A DNA stretch of 64,000 nucleotides from Paenibacillus sp. MSJ-34 (GCF_018918005.1 NZ_JAHLPR010000042.1:1-64000), one strand, 5' to 3'; shown: positions 53,864 to 62,567, numbered from the stretch's first letter. Translations and numbers: made by a program. Notes: generated from the sequence alone by a model not told the origin.

Positions 53864-54050
53864 ACCTTGTACAAAATACAACATTTCGCGCCTTCTTCTT
53901 ACGTCCATGATGGCCATGTTGTAGTTTATACAACTTTTTGGGGTCAAAACGGGCCATCTTGCCGCTTCACTTGAGATTATGCTGCACAATGTGCAACATA
54001 GCGGCCCATGCTGCCTTTTCATCCCTCAGTATGTTGTATTCTTACAACTT
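53864..54050. repeat. Four-unit phased palindrome element A3
   Basis: Units start at 53864, 53916, 53979 and 54031 (spacings 52, 63, 52), identical geometry to A1 and A2. Unit 3 is ATGCTGCA-N5-TGCAACAT. The central spacer ends in GATT, and the segment after unit 3 (GGCCC, CTGCC, CATCC) matches A1, so A1 and A3 are true homologues. It starts 42 bp after the mph stop, in its likely 3' UTR. Confidence 0.87.
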
Positions 54051-54091
54051 GTGCGTGCAGCCCCGAGTCGAACTTCACTGAATGAAACGCA

Positions 54092-55018
54092 CTAACCCGC
54101 ATTCCAGTTCGCAATCATGCCTCTGGCCATCTCCATATCGGCTTCTTTCCCGGTGACTAGCGCGAATTTGGCTGCCAGCGCCGGGTAAGCAGCCCATTGT
54201 TCGGCAATATGTTTATGCATGCGCGGCCGTACCTTGCCGCCCGCCTTCTCGTACCGCCGGAGCAAATCCCGAAGCCCTTCTTCGCCGAAGAGAGCATAGT
54301 AGATGACAAAATCTTTACCCGGATCGGCAACTTCCGCCTCCGTCCAATCAATGAATCCCGTCACGCGCTGCGTCTCGTCGACGAGAATGTGAGGCGGATG
54401 CAAGTCGCCATGGTTCAAGGTGGAATGTTCGGGCCAATAAGAATCCGTCGCCAGCCAGTCCGACCATCGTTCGTGCAGTTGATCTGGGATCGTGAAGCTG
54501 CGCTTAATCTCCTCGATATTGTCGGCGAACGCCTTGCGGGCTTCTTGCGGCGCTTTGACGCGAATGCCCGCCTGGGCTGCCGCATCATGATCGGTATGAT
54601 GCAGCGCGGCCAAAGCTTCGGCGAGCGAATCGAAGAAAACATCGGTGAGCGACTGCTGCTCATATCGCCAAACGTATCCGCCGCCCGCCGGATCTACCGT
54701 CGCGATCGGCTGCCCTTCAAGCAATGGGTACGCAATCAGCTCCGGCGTAACAATGCGCCAATCCGGCACATCGACCGGAAGCCTTTCTCCTACCAGCTTA
54801 AGCGCTTTATGCTCATTGTCCGCCCGCTCCCATACATCGGAACGCCTCGGCTTGCGGAGCACCCATGGCTTGCCGGCTTCATCCGCCGCGAACGCGACGA
54901 GGAAATCCATCCCCGACTCGTTGATTTCGACTCCTTCGGCTTTCAACCTTAGCCCATGTTGCGCTGCGGCGAGCAGCAATTCATTTATCGTCGATTGATT
55001 GGAATGTAATCTTGTCAT
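54092..55018 (-). CDS. Macrolide 2'-phosphotransferase-like (APH fold) enzyme
   Basis: 308 aa. Kinase-like antibiotic phosphotransferase. Nucleotide-binding Lys in WVLRKPRRSDV; catalytic loop STLNHGDLHPPHILVDE with the HGD motif; metal-binding Asp in VTGFIDWTEAEVADPGKDF, the pattern of Mph macrolide 2'-phosphotransferases. It would inactivate macrolides by phosphorylating desosamine with GTP. The start at 55018 has AAAGGAG 11 nt ahead. Its leader has a promoter, a 9-codon leader peptide and a terminator, consistent with macrolide induction. Assignment to macrolides rather than other substrates is by motif resemblance. Confidence 0.85.
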   Translation of the reverse strand: MTRLHSNQSTINELLLAAAQHGLRLKAEGVEINESGMDFLVAFAADEAGKPWVLRKPRRSDVWERADNEHKALKLVGERLPVDVPDWRIVTPELIAYPLLEGQPIATVDPAGGGYVWRYEQQSLTDVFFDSLAEALAALHHTDHDAAAQAGIRVKAPQEARKAFADNIEEIKRSFTIPDQLHERWSDWLATDSYWPEHSTLNHGDLHPPHILVDETQRVTGFIDWTEAEVADPGKDFVIYYALFGEEGLRDLLRRYEKAGGKVRPRMHKHIAEQWAAYPALAAKFALVTGKEADMEMARGMIANWNAG

Positions 55019-55041
55019 TCGAACATGCACTCCTTTTATTC

Positions 55042-55078
55042 AGAAAAATAAAAAACACAGACGCATCGCCGCCTGTGC
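55042..55078 (-). terminator. Attenuator terminator in the mph leader
   Basis: Minus strand CACAGGCG (55077-55070) and CGTCTGTG (55063-55056, one G-U pair), then TTTTTTATTTTT, ending about 25 nt before the mph start codon. A terminator this close to its own gene implies conditional read-through. Confidence 0.8.
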
Positions 55079-55229
55079 TGTTCGTAATCGAAAAAAGGAA
55101 TATCCTCAACCGAAGGTTCATTCATACGCAAACCAAGAAGACGACTTTCCCCGTATTGTTTACAGAGACAGAGAAAGTCTTCTCCCGCACATATAAATTA
55201 ACAAAAGTTCCCGTGGATAGGCATACCAA

Positions 55230-55302
55230 TCTCGATTACTCCGCGCACAAGCAGAGTGACATAGCAAATTTGCAATGATTTGCATTAGTTGCTTAATCGA
55301 GA
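55230..55302 (-). promoter_or_regulatory. Leader stem pairing with the mph leader peptide codons
   Basis: Minus strand TCTCGATTA (55302-55294, inside the leader peptide) is exactly complementary to TAATCGAGA (55238-55230). Ribosome stalling on the leader would open this stem. Confidence 0.65.
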
Positions 55303-55314
55303 ATGATCTATCAC
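55285..55314 (-). CDS. 9-aa leader peptide of the mph-like gene
   Basis: GTG start at 55314, sequence MIDHSRLSN, stop TAA. GGAGGG lies 6 nt ahead, the strongest ribosome-binding site in the leader. It begins about 25 nt after the predicted transcription start. A macrolide-stalled ribosome at the Ser-Arg-Leu codons would disrupt the leader stem. Other weak leader frames start at 55125 and 55121; the latter encodes MNLRLR, containing the RLR type known to stall under macrolides, but lacks a good ribosome-binding site. Confidence 0.65.
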   Translation of the reverse strand: MIDHSRLSN

Positions 55315-55344
55315 ACGCGACCCTCCATTCGGTAAATTACAAGT

Positions 55345-55374
55345 ACTATAACATGAGTGACATTTTATTCGCAA
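55345..55374 (-). promoter_or_regulatory. Promoter of the mph-like gene
   Basis: Minus strand TTGCGA (55374-55369), 18-bp spacer, TATAGT (55350-55345). This predicts a leader of about 320 nt. Confidence 0.65.
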
Positions 55375-55386
55375 GCATTGATATGA

Positions 55387-58300
55387 TTAAGGCTGATTCA
55401 TAGTCAATTCCCATTGTAAATAAGGATAGGTTTGGTTCTCCTTCATCCCCCATATGCCGGGGAAAAGCCAACCGGCAAATGTCCCGCCTTTCTTCATCTC
55501 TGCGGTCGTCTTAGGCGTCCCTTTGCCCGTATCTGATTGTTTCGACACCTCTTGATCATAATAGGAGTCTGTCACGGACCCCGAATTTGTGCCGATCAAC
55601 CCGCCTCTGTCGACAGCGCTGCTGCTAATCAATCCGGCGGCATACGAGTTGATGACGCGTCCTCCACTCTCATTATTACCCGCCAAACCTCCAACGGAAA
55701 CCGTTCCTCCTACCACTTCTACGGTAGAATAAGAGTTTTCAATGGTGCCATAATTGCTTCCGACAAGGCCGCCGAATTCTCTATGGTTGGCTTCCGCCCT
55801 CCCAATCGCAAACGATTGGGAAATCGTTCCGCTATTCACACCCGCTAACCCGCCGGCAGCCAAAACGTTCATTGAATCAAGACGAATATCGGCCGACGAT
55901 TGTTGCACAACGGCGCCCGATTCTATGATCCCTATCAATCCGCCGGTATAAAAGACATCTCCCTTTACAACGCCTTGCACATGAACGTTCTTTACCGTGC
56001 CGCCCCCCATAACGCTGATCAAGGAAGATGAGTTTATGCCCCCCTTCACGTTGACGCCGACTAATCTAAGGTTTTGAATGCGCGCTTGCCCGGCTGTCAC
56101 CCCGAACAGCCCAATGTTACTAATACCTCCGGGATTATCGATGAACAGATTGCGAATCGCATGATTACGGCCGTCGAACGATCCGGTAAACGGACGATCG
56201 GCGCTTCCGATCCCCGACCATCCCGTTCCGGTATAATAATCCGTGCCCGCAAAGTCGATATCCGCTCCAAGAACAAAACTTGCGTTCAAATGATCGCGGA
56301 CACGATCTAGCTGCGCGGCCGTCTTGATGACATACGGATCGGTTTCCGTACCGCTTCCGCTGTCGAAAGATTTGACTGGGATGGGATTGCTGCGCACGCT
56401 CACATTGCCAGCAGTAAACGTAAGAACGACCTCCGAGGCATCGCCGCCCGTCAAGCCAAGATCCGCGAAAGCAGCGATACCTTCCATCGCTATGGCTGTC
56501 GTCATCCCAATCAATGCAGCGTTCCCTTCAGAGACCTGAGCCTGAACGATAAAAGGGAAGAATTTGGTCAGATTGCCGTAAGCGTCTGTTAAGCGGATTA
56601 CCGGCTGCACATCGAACGCCTTGCCTTGGACCGCGCCGCTGGGTTGTGTGGCGATTTGCAGCTGTGCGAAATCGGAAACCGTTGGAGTTATAACGATCAT
56701 TGCAGACAGAGAGACTCCTTCTACTGTAAATGACAATATTTGCGGCATCGCATGATGCAGCGCAAGTTGGGCCTCCGCAACGCCGTTCGTGAATTCAACG
56801 TCCACCGATGGAGACGCGCTTGCGATCGGCGCGCCGTTCCAAGCACCGAAACTGCCGTCCGGAGCGGCGGACATTCCCGACAGCTTCACAGTTTTGCGTC
56901 CGTTGAGATGGGAAACGATTTGACCGTCCTTATCTCTGACTGCAAAGCGCAACGTACTTGCCGCGCCCGCCTGCGGCGAAACGTTATCGACGCTTACCTG
57001 AAGCATGTACTCTCCCGGACTCGTAACCGTAACCGGAATCCTTGCGTTGAAATCGCCATAGGTGACCGCGATCTCGGTCATGCCGTCGCCAACGGAGGTT
57101 ACGAGTCCGGCGCCCACCATAGCTATACTCTCATCTCCGCTCGACCAGAACGCCTCGGCTGTGACATCCCGGCTCGTTCCGTCGCTCCATTGCTCCGTCA
57201 ACGTAATCTGGAGTTGCAGGCCAAGAGCGGCAAACGCGATAGAATTCGGGATATATTCATAACCCGTTACCGTTGGCTCCTCGATCACATCGACCGAAAC
57301 CGGGATGCTCGCTGTAAATTCGCCGTATTCAACCGTAATATAAGTCGCTCCGTTACCGATAGGGGCAACCCGGCCCGCTTCCACCGTCGCTACATTCTCG
57401 TCCCCGCTCGACCAAGAAGCATCTGCCGTAACATCCCGGCTCGTTCCGTCACTCCATTGCTCCGTCAACGTAATTTGGCGTTGCCAGCCAAGATCGGCAA
57501 AAGCGATGGATTCCGGGGCGTACACATATCCCGTAACCGTCGGCTGCCGGCCGGCCTCGACCGAAACGGGAATGCTCGCTGTGAAATCGCCGTATTTCAC
57601 AGCGATACGAGTCGTTCCGCTGCCGGACGAAGTCACGAGTCCCGCGTCGACCTTTGCAATGCTCTCATCACCGCTCGACCAAGAAGCATCAGCCGTCACG
57701 TCACGGCTCGTACCATCGCTCCATCGCTCCGTCAACGCAATCCGGATTTGCTCGTCAAGTCCGGTAAACGCGATCGATTCCGGGGTATACACATACCCCG
57801 TAACGCTAGGCTTCGGTTTTCCCGGTCCGGGAGACGAATCCGGCGCGGAAGAGGATGAGGTTGAACTCCCCGAAGAGGGACCGGGTCTGCCCTGTTTGAT
57901 GATCCCTTCGCCAATGATCGTCACGCCCGCGTGAAGAATCGCTTGCTCAACCGTCGTTCCTTTGGCCAAATAGACGATTACCCCTGTAACTCCCTTTGCA
58001 GCCTCCAGTTTCATAATGTTCCCCGTCAACAATTCAATTCCAAGATTGCTGCCGTTAATGAATACGTTGTCGAAGTTTCCCCTCAACAGCACTTTGCCCT
58101 CTTTTGGCATATCTTCGGAAATGCGTAGGGAAACGAAACCTTGACCGGTAAGATCGTTTTCTTCCAAAATGGCGTCAGAATGTACAATCGTTTCGGCAAT
58201 CGACGTTTCTCCGATAGCTGCGATCCGTACGGCTGCTCCCTGCTTCCGCACGGTCAGTTTCTCCAGTTTCGAATCTTTCACTTCAACGCTGTTCCGTCCT

Positions 58301-59160
58301 CCGCCGCAAACGACGGTCTCTCCCTCCGCCGTAACGCCTTGCAGCGCAACGCTGCCCTCGCCAACGGACTCCGCAATCGTCAAGCTCCCTTTGATCCTCG
58401 TATTTTGCAGCGTAACGCCGGCCGCCGCAATGACGACATCGCCTTCAACCGTTCTCTCTCCTGAAGACGGCCCGTATGTACCTGCTTGATCAAATCGGAG
58501 TTGCGCTTCATCTTGATCTTTGGCCGCCACCGCCTTCGCCAGCCGATCCAATGAAACGACCGCTTCCGCGCGAGTCAATTGTTTCTGCGGGCCGAAGGTG
58601 CCGTCGGGATATCCTTGCATCCAGCCCATCGCCACCACGTCCTGTATTCGACCCGCACTCCAAGCGGGGATTTCGTCGCGAAACGCCATGCCCGCCTTTC
58701 CGTCCTCACGATCCTTCTCTAGCCGATCCGCTCCCACTCTGCTCAGAATGACCGCCGCCTCTTGCCTGCTGATCGGATCGTCAGGCTTCAGCGTCCCGTC
58801 CTCGTAACCGGTAATATATCCCGCCGCCACGGCCGCGGATACGGCCGGTACATACCATGCGTCGGAAGACATGTCTGTGAAGCGAGCATCCGCCTGCTCC
58901 CGGTATGGAGCAATATGGTGAATCAGCGCAATCCATTCCGCCCTAGTAATCGGTCGATCAGGTCGAACTGAGCCGTCGGGATATCCTGAAATCCACCCTT
59001 TTTCCATCCATTCGCGCAAAGCGGTTTCCGCCCAGTGGCCGTCAATATCCGACGAGCCTTTCGCCAAAGCCCCGTACACAGGGAAAATAGAAAATAGAAG
59101 CGTACAAATGACGACCAAAGCGACCGTGCGACGAATTCGTCCTGTATACCGCATAAGCAT
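55387..59160 (-). CDS. S-layer protein with SLH, Big and GLUG domains
   Basis: 1257 aa, exported. A signal sequence ends near GALAK, followed by three N-terminal SLH domains (about 37-220: ITRAEWIALIHH, ISRQEAAVILSR, LTRAEAVVSLDRL). Next is a beta-solenoid-like part (about 225-430), a Ser/Pro linker, three closely similar Big-type Ig repeats of 85-90 aa (about 450-720, each with LTExWSDGTSRDVTA), further Ig-like segments, and a C-terminal GLUG-type repeat region (about 937-1230: GGLAGVNSGTISQSFAIG, GGLVGSNYGTIENSYST). Probably a wall-anchored adhesin-like protein; no catalytic motif seen. GAGGGGG precedes the ATG. Confidence 0.87.
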   Translation of the reverse strand: MLMRYTGRIRRTVALVVICTLLFSIFPVYGALAKGSSDIDGHWAETALREWMEKGWISGYPDGSVRPDRPITRAEWIALIHHIAPYREQADARFTDMSSDAWYVPAVSAAVAAGYITGYEDGTLKPDDPISRQEAAVILSRVGADRLEKDREDGKAGMAFRDEIPAWSAGRIQDVVAMGWMQGYPDGTFGPQKQLTRAEAVVSLDRLAKAVAAKDQDEAQLRFDQAGTYGPSSGERTVEGDVVIAAAGVTLQNTRIKGSLTIAESVGEGSVALQGVTAEGETVVCGGGRNSVEVKDSKLEKLTVRKQGAAVRIAAIGETSIAETIVHSDAILEENDLTGQGFVSLRISEDMPKEGKVLLRGNFDNVFINGSNLGIELLTGNIMKLEAAKGVTGVIVYLAKGTTVEQAILHAGVTIIGEGIIKQGRPGPSSGSSTSSSSAPDSSPGPGKPKPSVTGYVYTPESIAFTGLDEQIRIALTERWSDGTSRDVTADASWSSGDESIAKVDAGLVTSSGSGTTRIAVKYGDFTASIPVSVEAGRQPTVTGYVYAPESIAFADLGWQRQITLTEQWSDGTSRDVTADASWSSGDENVATVEAGRVAPIGNGATYITVEYGEFTASIPVSVDVIEEPTVTGYEYIPNSIAFAALGLQLQITLTEQWSDGTSRDVTAEAFWSSGDESIAMVGAGLVTSVGDGMTEIAVTYGDFNARIPVTVTSPGEYMLQVSVDNVSPQAGAASTLRFAVRDKDGQIVSHLNGRKTVKLSGMSAAPDGSFGAWNGAPIASASPSVDVEFTNGVAEAQLALHHAMPQILSFTVEGVSLSAMIVITPTVSDFAQLQIATQPSGAVQGKAFDVQPVIRLTDAYGNLTKFFPFIVQAQVSEGNAALIGMTTAIAMEGIAAFADLGLTGGDASEVVLTFTAGNVSVRSNPIPVKSFDSGSGTETDPYVIKTAAQLDRVRDHLNASFVLGADIDFAGTDYYTGTGWSGIGSADRPFTGSFDGRNHAIRNLFIDNPGGISNIGLFGVTAGQARIQNLRLVGVNVKGGINSSSLISVMGGGTVKNVHVQGVVKGDVFYTGGLIGIIESGAVVQQSSADIRLDSMNVLAAGGLAGVNSGTISQSFAIGRAEANHREFGGLVGSNYGTIENSYSTVEVVGGTVSVGGLAGNNESGGRVINSYAAGLISSSAVDRGGLIGTNSGSVTDSYYDQEVSKQSDTGKGTPKTTAEMKKGGTFAGWLFPGIWGMKENQTYPYLQWELTMNQP
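57030..57810. repeat. Tandem Big-domain DNA repeats inside the SLH gene
   Basis: Three units of about 260-265 bp encode the Ig repeats. Blocks such as ACATCCCGGCTCGTTCCGTC recur almost unchanged, indicating recent duplication and a site for length variation. Confidence 0.7.
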
Positions 59161-59232
59161 GAAGTTTCCCCCTCAATAAATTCAACAAAATTCGCAATGA
59201 TCCCTCAATTATTATAAATCAAATCGTCATAT

Positions 59233-59272
59233 AAAAAATCTACCCCCGGTATAGAAAGGTAGATTTTTTTTT
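59233..59272. terminator. Terminator of the second ABC transporter operon
   Basis: AAAAAATCTACC pairs with GGTAGATTTTTT; A- and T-runs on both sides make it bidirectional. It is between the permease stop (59305) and the SLH gene start. Confidence 0.8.
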
Positions 59273-59304
59273 TACTTATCGATAGTTTTTTGAAACAGCC
59301 CCAT

Positions 59305-60138
59305 TCATCCTTTGACAGAGCCGGCCACTACACCGTCAATAATATTTTTCTGCATAATCAAATAGAAAACGACCAAAGGCAGCGTCGCCAACACGAGCAT
59401 CGGGAAGAACGAAGTCCAGTTGGTAGAGAAAGGGCCAACGTTCTTGTATACTTCCTGCAGCAGCACGGCCTTTTTAGGATCCTGCAAGAACAACAACGGT
59501 GTCATAAAATCATTCCAGACCGCAAGCGCATCGAGAATGGCCACCGTGGCTACAATCGGTTTCAATAACGGAAAGACGATGTTCCAAAACATACGAAAAG
59601 TTCCATAACCGTCAATGGCGGCAGCTTCTTCCAACTCTACCGGCACCGTACCGATAAACCCTTTGAACAAATAGATCGAAAGAGGGAGATTGATACAGAA
59701 TACGCTGATCAAAATGACGCCCGGCAAAGTGTTCATCAGTTGCAGTCCGGCAATGATTTTATATAACGGGATAATGGCGATCTGAAACGGGATAATGAGA
59801 CCGACCATGAATATGGTAAACATCCACTTGTATATTTTTTTGTTGCTTCGAGCGATCACATAAGCCGCCATGGAGGAAACAACGATCAGTAGAATAACCG
59901 CGAAACCGGTAATGATCAGGTTGTTCATCAACGCTCGCGGGAAATTCATCGCGGCAAGGGCGTTGCTATAGTTGTCGAACGTCAAGCTCCTCGGCAACCC
60001 TAGCGGACTGGCAGCAGCTTCATCGGGAGTTTTGAAGGTCGTCACGATCAAATAATAGATGGGGACCAGCATGACAGCTCCAATTAGGGCAAAGAGAAGG
60101 TTTACGGATACATTCCCGATTTGTCGTTTGTTTATCAT
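59305..60138 (-). CDS. Sugar ABC transporter permease, MalG type (second system)
   Basis: 277 aa, six membrane segments. EAA loop ELEEAAAIDGYGTFRMFWNIVFPL. The start at 60138 overlaps the upstream permease stop by 4 bp (ATGA) with GGGAGG upstream, so the two are translationally coupled. It is the last gene of the operon, before the terminator at 59233. No ATPase gene is nearby, suggesting a shared MsmX-like ATPase. Substrate unknown. Confidence 0.92.
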   Translation of the reverse strand: MINKRQIGNVSVNLLFALIGAVMLVPIYYLIVTTFKTPDEAAASPLGLPRSLTFDNYSNALAAMNFPRALMNNLIITGFAVILLIVVSSMAAYVIARSNKKIYKWMFTIFMVGLIIPFQIAIIPLYKIIAGLQLMNTLPGVILISVFCINLPLSIYLFKGFIGTVPVELEEAAAIDGYGTFRMFWNIVFPLLKPIVATVAILDALAVWNDFMTPLLFLQDPKKAVLLQEVYKNVGPFSTNWTSFFPMLVLATLPLVVFYLIMQKNIIDGVVAGSVKG

Positions 60139-61016
60139 GATAGCCGCTCCTCCCATTTATTCAACAAGAAGGTAATGATCTTCGTCATGACAAATACGAT
60201 GACAAAAAACACGACGGCAATGGCGCAGGCATAAGCGTTCCGCCCGGTATTGAATCCTTCTCGAATCATCGTTGTCATAATCGTTTCCGTCGCATAGCCG
60301 GGGCCGCCTTTGGTCATGGCAAAAATGACGTCGAACACTTTCAAGCCTCCGATCAAGCTCATCAGAATATTAAAGGAAGCTGCAGGATAAAGCAGCGGCA
60401 AAGTTATGCGCCGAAACGTCTGCATTTTGCCGGCGCCGTCGATCTCGGCGGCTTCATACAGCGATGCGTCAATGCTTTTCAAATTAGCGATATAAATGAC
60501 CATGCTCCACCCTGTCCATTGCCAGACCTGTGTCGACAAAACGGAATATAATGCAATCCTGTCGTCGCCCAACCAATTGACCGGATCGCCTCCGAAAAAC
60601 TGCACGATATTGTTCAAGAGCCCATAATCCGCCGAAGTCATAATGTACTGGAATAAATAACCGACAACCAGAACGCTCAGGACGGCAGGGAAAAAGAAGA
60701 TGGATTTCACGATGCCGGACATCAACCGGTTTCGATTCAGCAGCACCGCAAATACAATCGACAGCGCGTTTTGCACGATGGTGATGACCAGTGCATAGAT
60801 GATGGAATGTTTAATGGCTGCCATGTTCTTCATATCCGCAAATAATTGCGTATAGTTATCGAGGCCGACAAATTGAAAGTTCGGTTTGTAAACCGACCAG
60901 TTCGTCACGCTATAGGCAAAACTCATCATCGTAGGCAAAATAAAGAGCATTACGAAACCGATAAAAGCCGGGAGTATCATCAACAGAAAAGTTCGATCTC
61001 TTCGCTTGGCAATCAC
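60135..61016 (-). CDS. Sugar ABC transporter permease, MalF type (second system)
   Basis: 293 aa, six membrane segments. EAA loop LYEAAEIDGAGKMQTFRRITLPL and the C-terminal LNKWEERLS. It follows the SBP gene across a strong hairpin (61052-61087) and is coupled to the next permease. Plasma-membrane importer subunit. Confidence 0.92.
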   Translation of the reverse strand: MIAKRRDRTFLLMILPAFIGFVMLFILPTMMSFAYSVTNWSVYKPNFQFVGLDNYTQLFADMKNMAAIKHSIIYALVITIVQNALSIVFAVLLNRNRLMSGIVKSIFFFPAVLSVLVVGYLFQYIMTSADYGLLNNIVQFFGGDPVNWLGDDRIALYSVLSTQVWQWTGWSMVIYIANLKSIDASLYEAAEIDGAGKMQTFRRITLPLLYPAASFNILMSLIGGLKVFDVIFAMTKGGPGYATETIMTTMIREGFNTGRNAYACAIAVVFFVIVFVMTKIITFLLNKWEERLS

Positions 61017-61051
61017 TTCTGTTACTCCACCCTTTCCAATGAAGTGCTAGA

Positions 61052-61087
61052 ACAAACCGGAGTGCGGAGATTCGCAATCCGGTTTGT
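61052..61087 (-). promoter_or_regulatory. Intercistronic hairpin between SBP and permease genes (second system)
   Basis: ACAAACCGGA-TGCG pairs with CGCA-TCCGGTTTGT. On the minus strand only a short T stretch follows, so it is likely a partial terminator or mRNA stabiliser; on the plus strand a T7 run would make a full terminator. Confidence 0.7.
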
Positions 61088-61105
61088 TTTTTTGTTTATT
61101 TCGGC

Positions 61106-62401
61106 TTATTCCAACGTTTTCCGCATCGTATCATTGATGTTGTCGGCATCTTCCAAAGCCTGTTTCACCGTTTTCATACCTGCAAGCACTTCTTGCAGCG
61201 ATTTGCCGTATCCTTCGACAATCGGATTGCCGGAAATCCAGACGGCGGTCCAAGGCGCGTATACGTTGCCTGCTTTGAACGCTTCCTCGCAATCGGCGTA
61301 GACTTCGCCCAAATCAATGTCCACGCCTGTAAGAAACGAACTTCCGGCGTTATCTTTAACCAGTGCTTGCTGCGCCTCCGGCGTCGCGGTAAGCTCCAAA
61401 ATTTGCAAAGCTTCAGCCTTATGGGCTGTCTTGGCATTGATCGCCAAGGCGGAACCCGGCCCGCCTACCAACCAGCCCGGGCCTTCCGTCAGACCCGGAA
61501 ACGGGAACATGCCGAGTTCGAGGTCGGGATTCTTCTTCATGATCGTGACCTCGTCCCAAGGCCCGCTTTCAAACATTGCGGCTTTGCCGGTAGCAAATTC
61601 ATCAAGCGCCTGGTCGTTGCTCAGACCCAGCATGTCTTTGGTCAGGATTCCTTCGGTAATAACGCGCGACCATTGTTCCACATAGGGCAGCCAGGCTTCC
61701 GCAAGCTTAACCTCTCCCCTATTAAATCGCTCGTCGAAATCTTGGTTCTCCGGATTCGAATAAAATTCGTTATTCACCAGCCCGATGCTCTGTTTCATCA
61801 TAGGCTCCCAGGATTGCGCACCCATCGTTTGAGGCTTAATGCCTTTGGCGGATAAATCCTTATGAATCTGGATAAATTCATCGAACGTTCTCGGAATCTT
61901 GATATCGTTCTCACGGAAGATTGCTTTATTATAGTAAATCCCCTCGTGCCAGCTCTGCAACGGCGTAGCGTAAACTTTCCCGTTCACGGAAAATGGAGTT
62001 AGACCGGACTGAACATACTTGGAAGTAAAACTCTCGTCGGTAAGATCCATTAAATGGCCCGCACTGGCAAGCAGTCTGGTCTCACCGCCAACCTCGATGA
62101 TGTCCGGGCCCTGCCCGGCCTGCAGTTGGGAATTCAGCACATTGTTGAAATTGTCCAGCGAAACAAATTCGAATACAACTTTAATATTCGGCAGCTTCTC
62201 CTCCAGCATCTTCAAATAAGTGGCGCGCGTAGATTCCGGATTATAGCCCATAATGCGAATTTCCACTTGCTCCTCCTTATCCGCCTTGCCGGAAGGCGAT
62301 GATCCGGAAGAATTACCGGCAGATTGGCCGTTTCCGCATCCGGCGACAATGGAAGTTGCCAATACCGCGCTAAGAAGCATGGGTAACCATCTCTTCTTCA
62401 T
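61106..62401 (-). CDS. Sugar ABC transporter substrate-binding lipoprotein (second system)
   Basis: 431 aa. Lipoprotein signal ending in the lipobox VAGC after MKKRWLPMLLSA, a Gly/Ser linker, then EIRIMGYNPESTRATYLKMLEEKLP. Family-1 binding-protein features include EVGGETRLLASAGHLMDLTD and AAMFESGPWDEVTIM. It follows the AraC-type response regulator gene by about 165 bp, the common Bacillota arrangement in which the YesMN pair controls the transporter. Ligand unknown; plausibly a plant or host oligosaccharide. Confidence 0.92.
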   Translation of the reverse strand: MKKRWLPMLLSAVLATSIVAGCGNGQSAGNSSGSSPSGKADKEEQVEIRIMGYNPESTRATYLKMLEEKLPNIKVVFEFVSLDNFNNVLNSQLQAGQGPDIIEVGGETRLLASAGHLMDLTDESFTSKYVQSGLTPFSVNGKVYATPLQSWHEGIYYNKAIFRENDIKIPRTFDEFIQIHKDLSAKGIKPQTMGAQSWEPMMKQSIGLVNNEFYSNPENQDFDERFNRGEVKLAEAWLPYVEQWSRVITEGILTKDMLGLSNDQALDEFATGKAAMFESGPWDEVTIMKKNPDLELGMFPFPGLTEGPGWLVGGPGSALAINAKTAHKAEALQILELTATPEAQQALVKDNAGSSFLTGVDIDLGEVYADCEEAFKAGNVYAPWTAVWISGNPIVEGYGKSLQEVLAGMKTVKQALEDADNINDTMRKTLE

Positions 62402-62567
62402 TCATTTTTCCCCCTGTCTCGTAACTTGATCTTACCTTCAGCATCATCATATCAACTGCCCCGGCACCTATGAAGGAACTCTATTCTCGTTTTATAGCAT
62501 TAAATTAATGAACTGTTCACCCGATTCCATGCACACGAAATCGATTTTGAAATCGGTTACAACAATA

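Noticed and set aside
53786-54022. Short open frames across the A and B elements encoding MLYFVQ-like peptides
   Set aside because: They are translations of the palindromes themselves, lack ribosome-binding sites, and occur on both strands in several frames.
3288-54050. Classical REP/BIME or ERIC elements for the phased repeats
   Set aside because: REP/BIME units do not keep a fixed 52-63-52 spacing across unrelated unit sequences, and no ERIC-like core is present; no RAYT transposase is in the window.
55036-55125. 29-codon frame starting at 55125 as the main mph leader peptide
   Set aside because: It has no ribosome-binding site and overlaps the terminator; the 9-codon frame at 55314 with GGAGGG and a complementary downstream stem is a better candidate.
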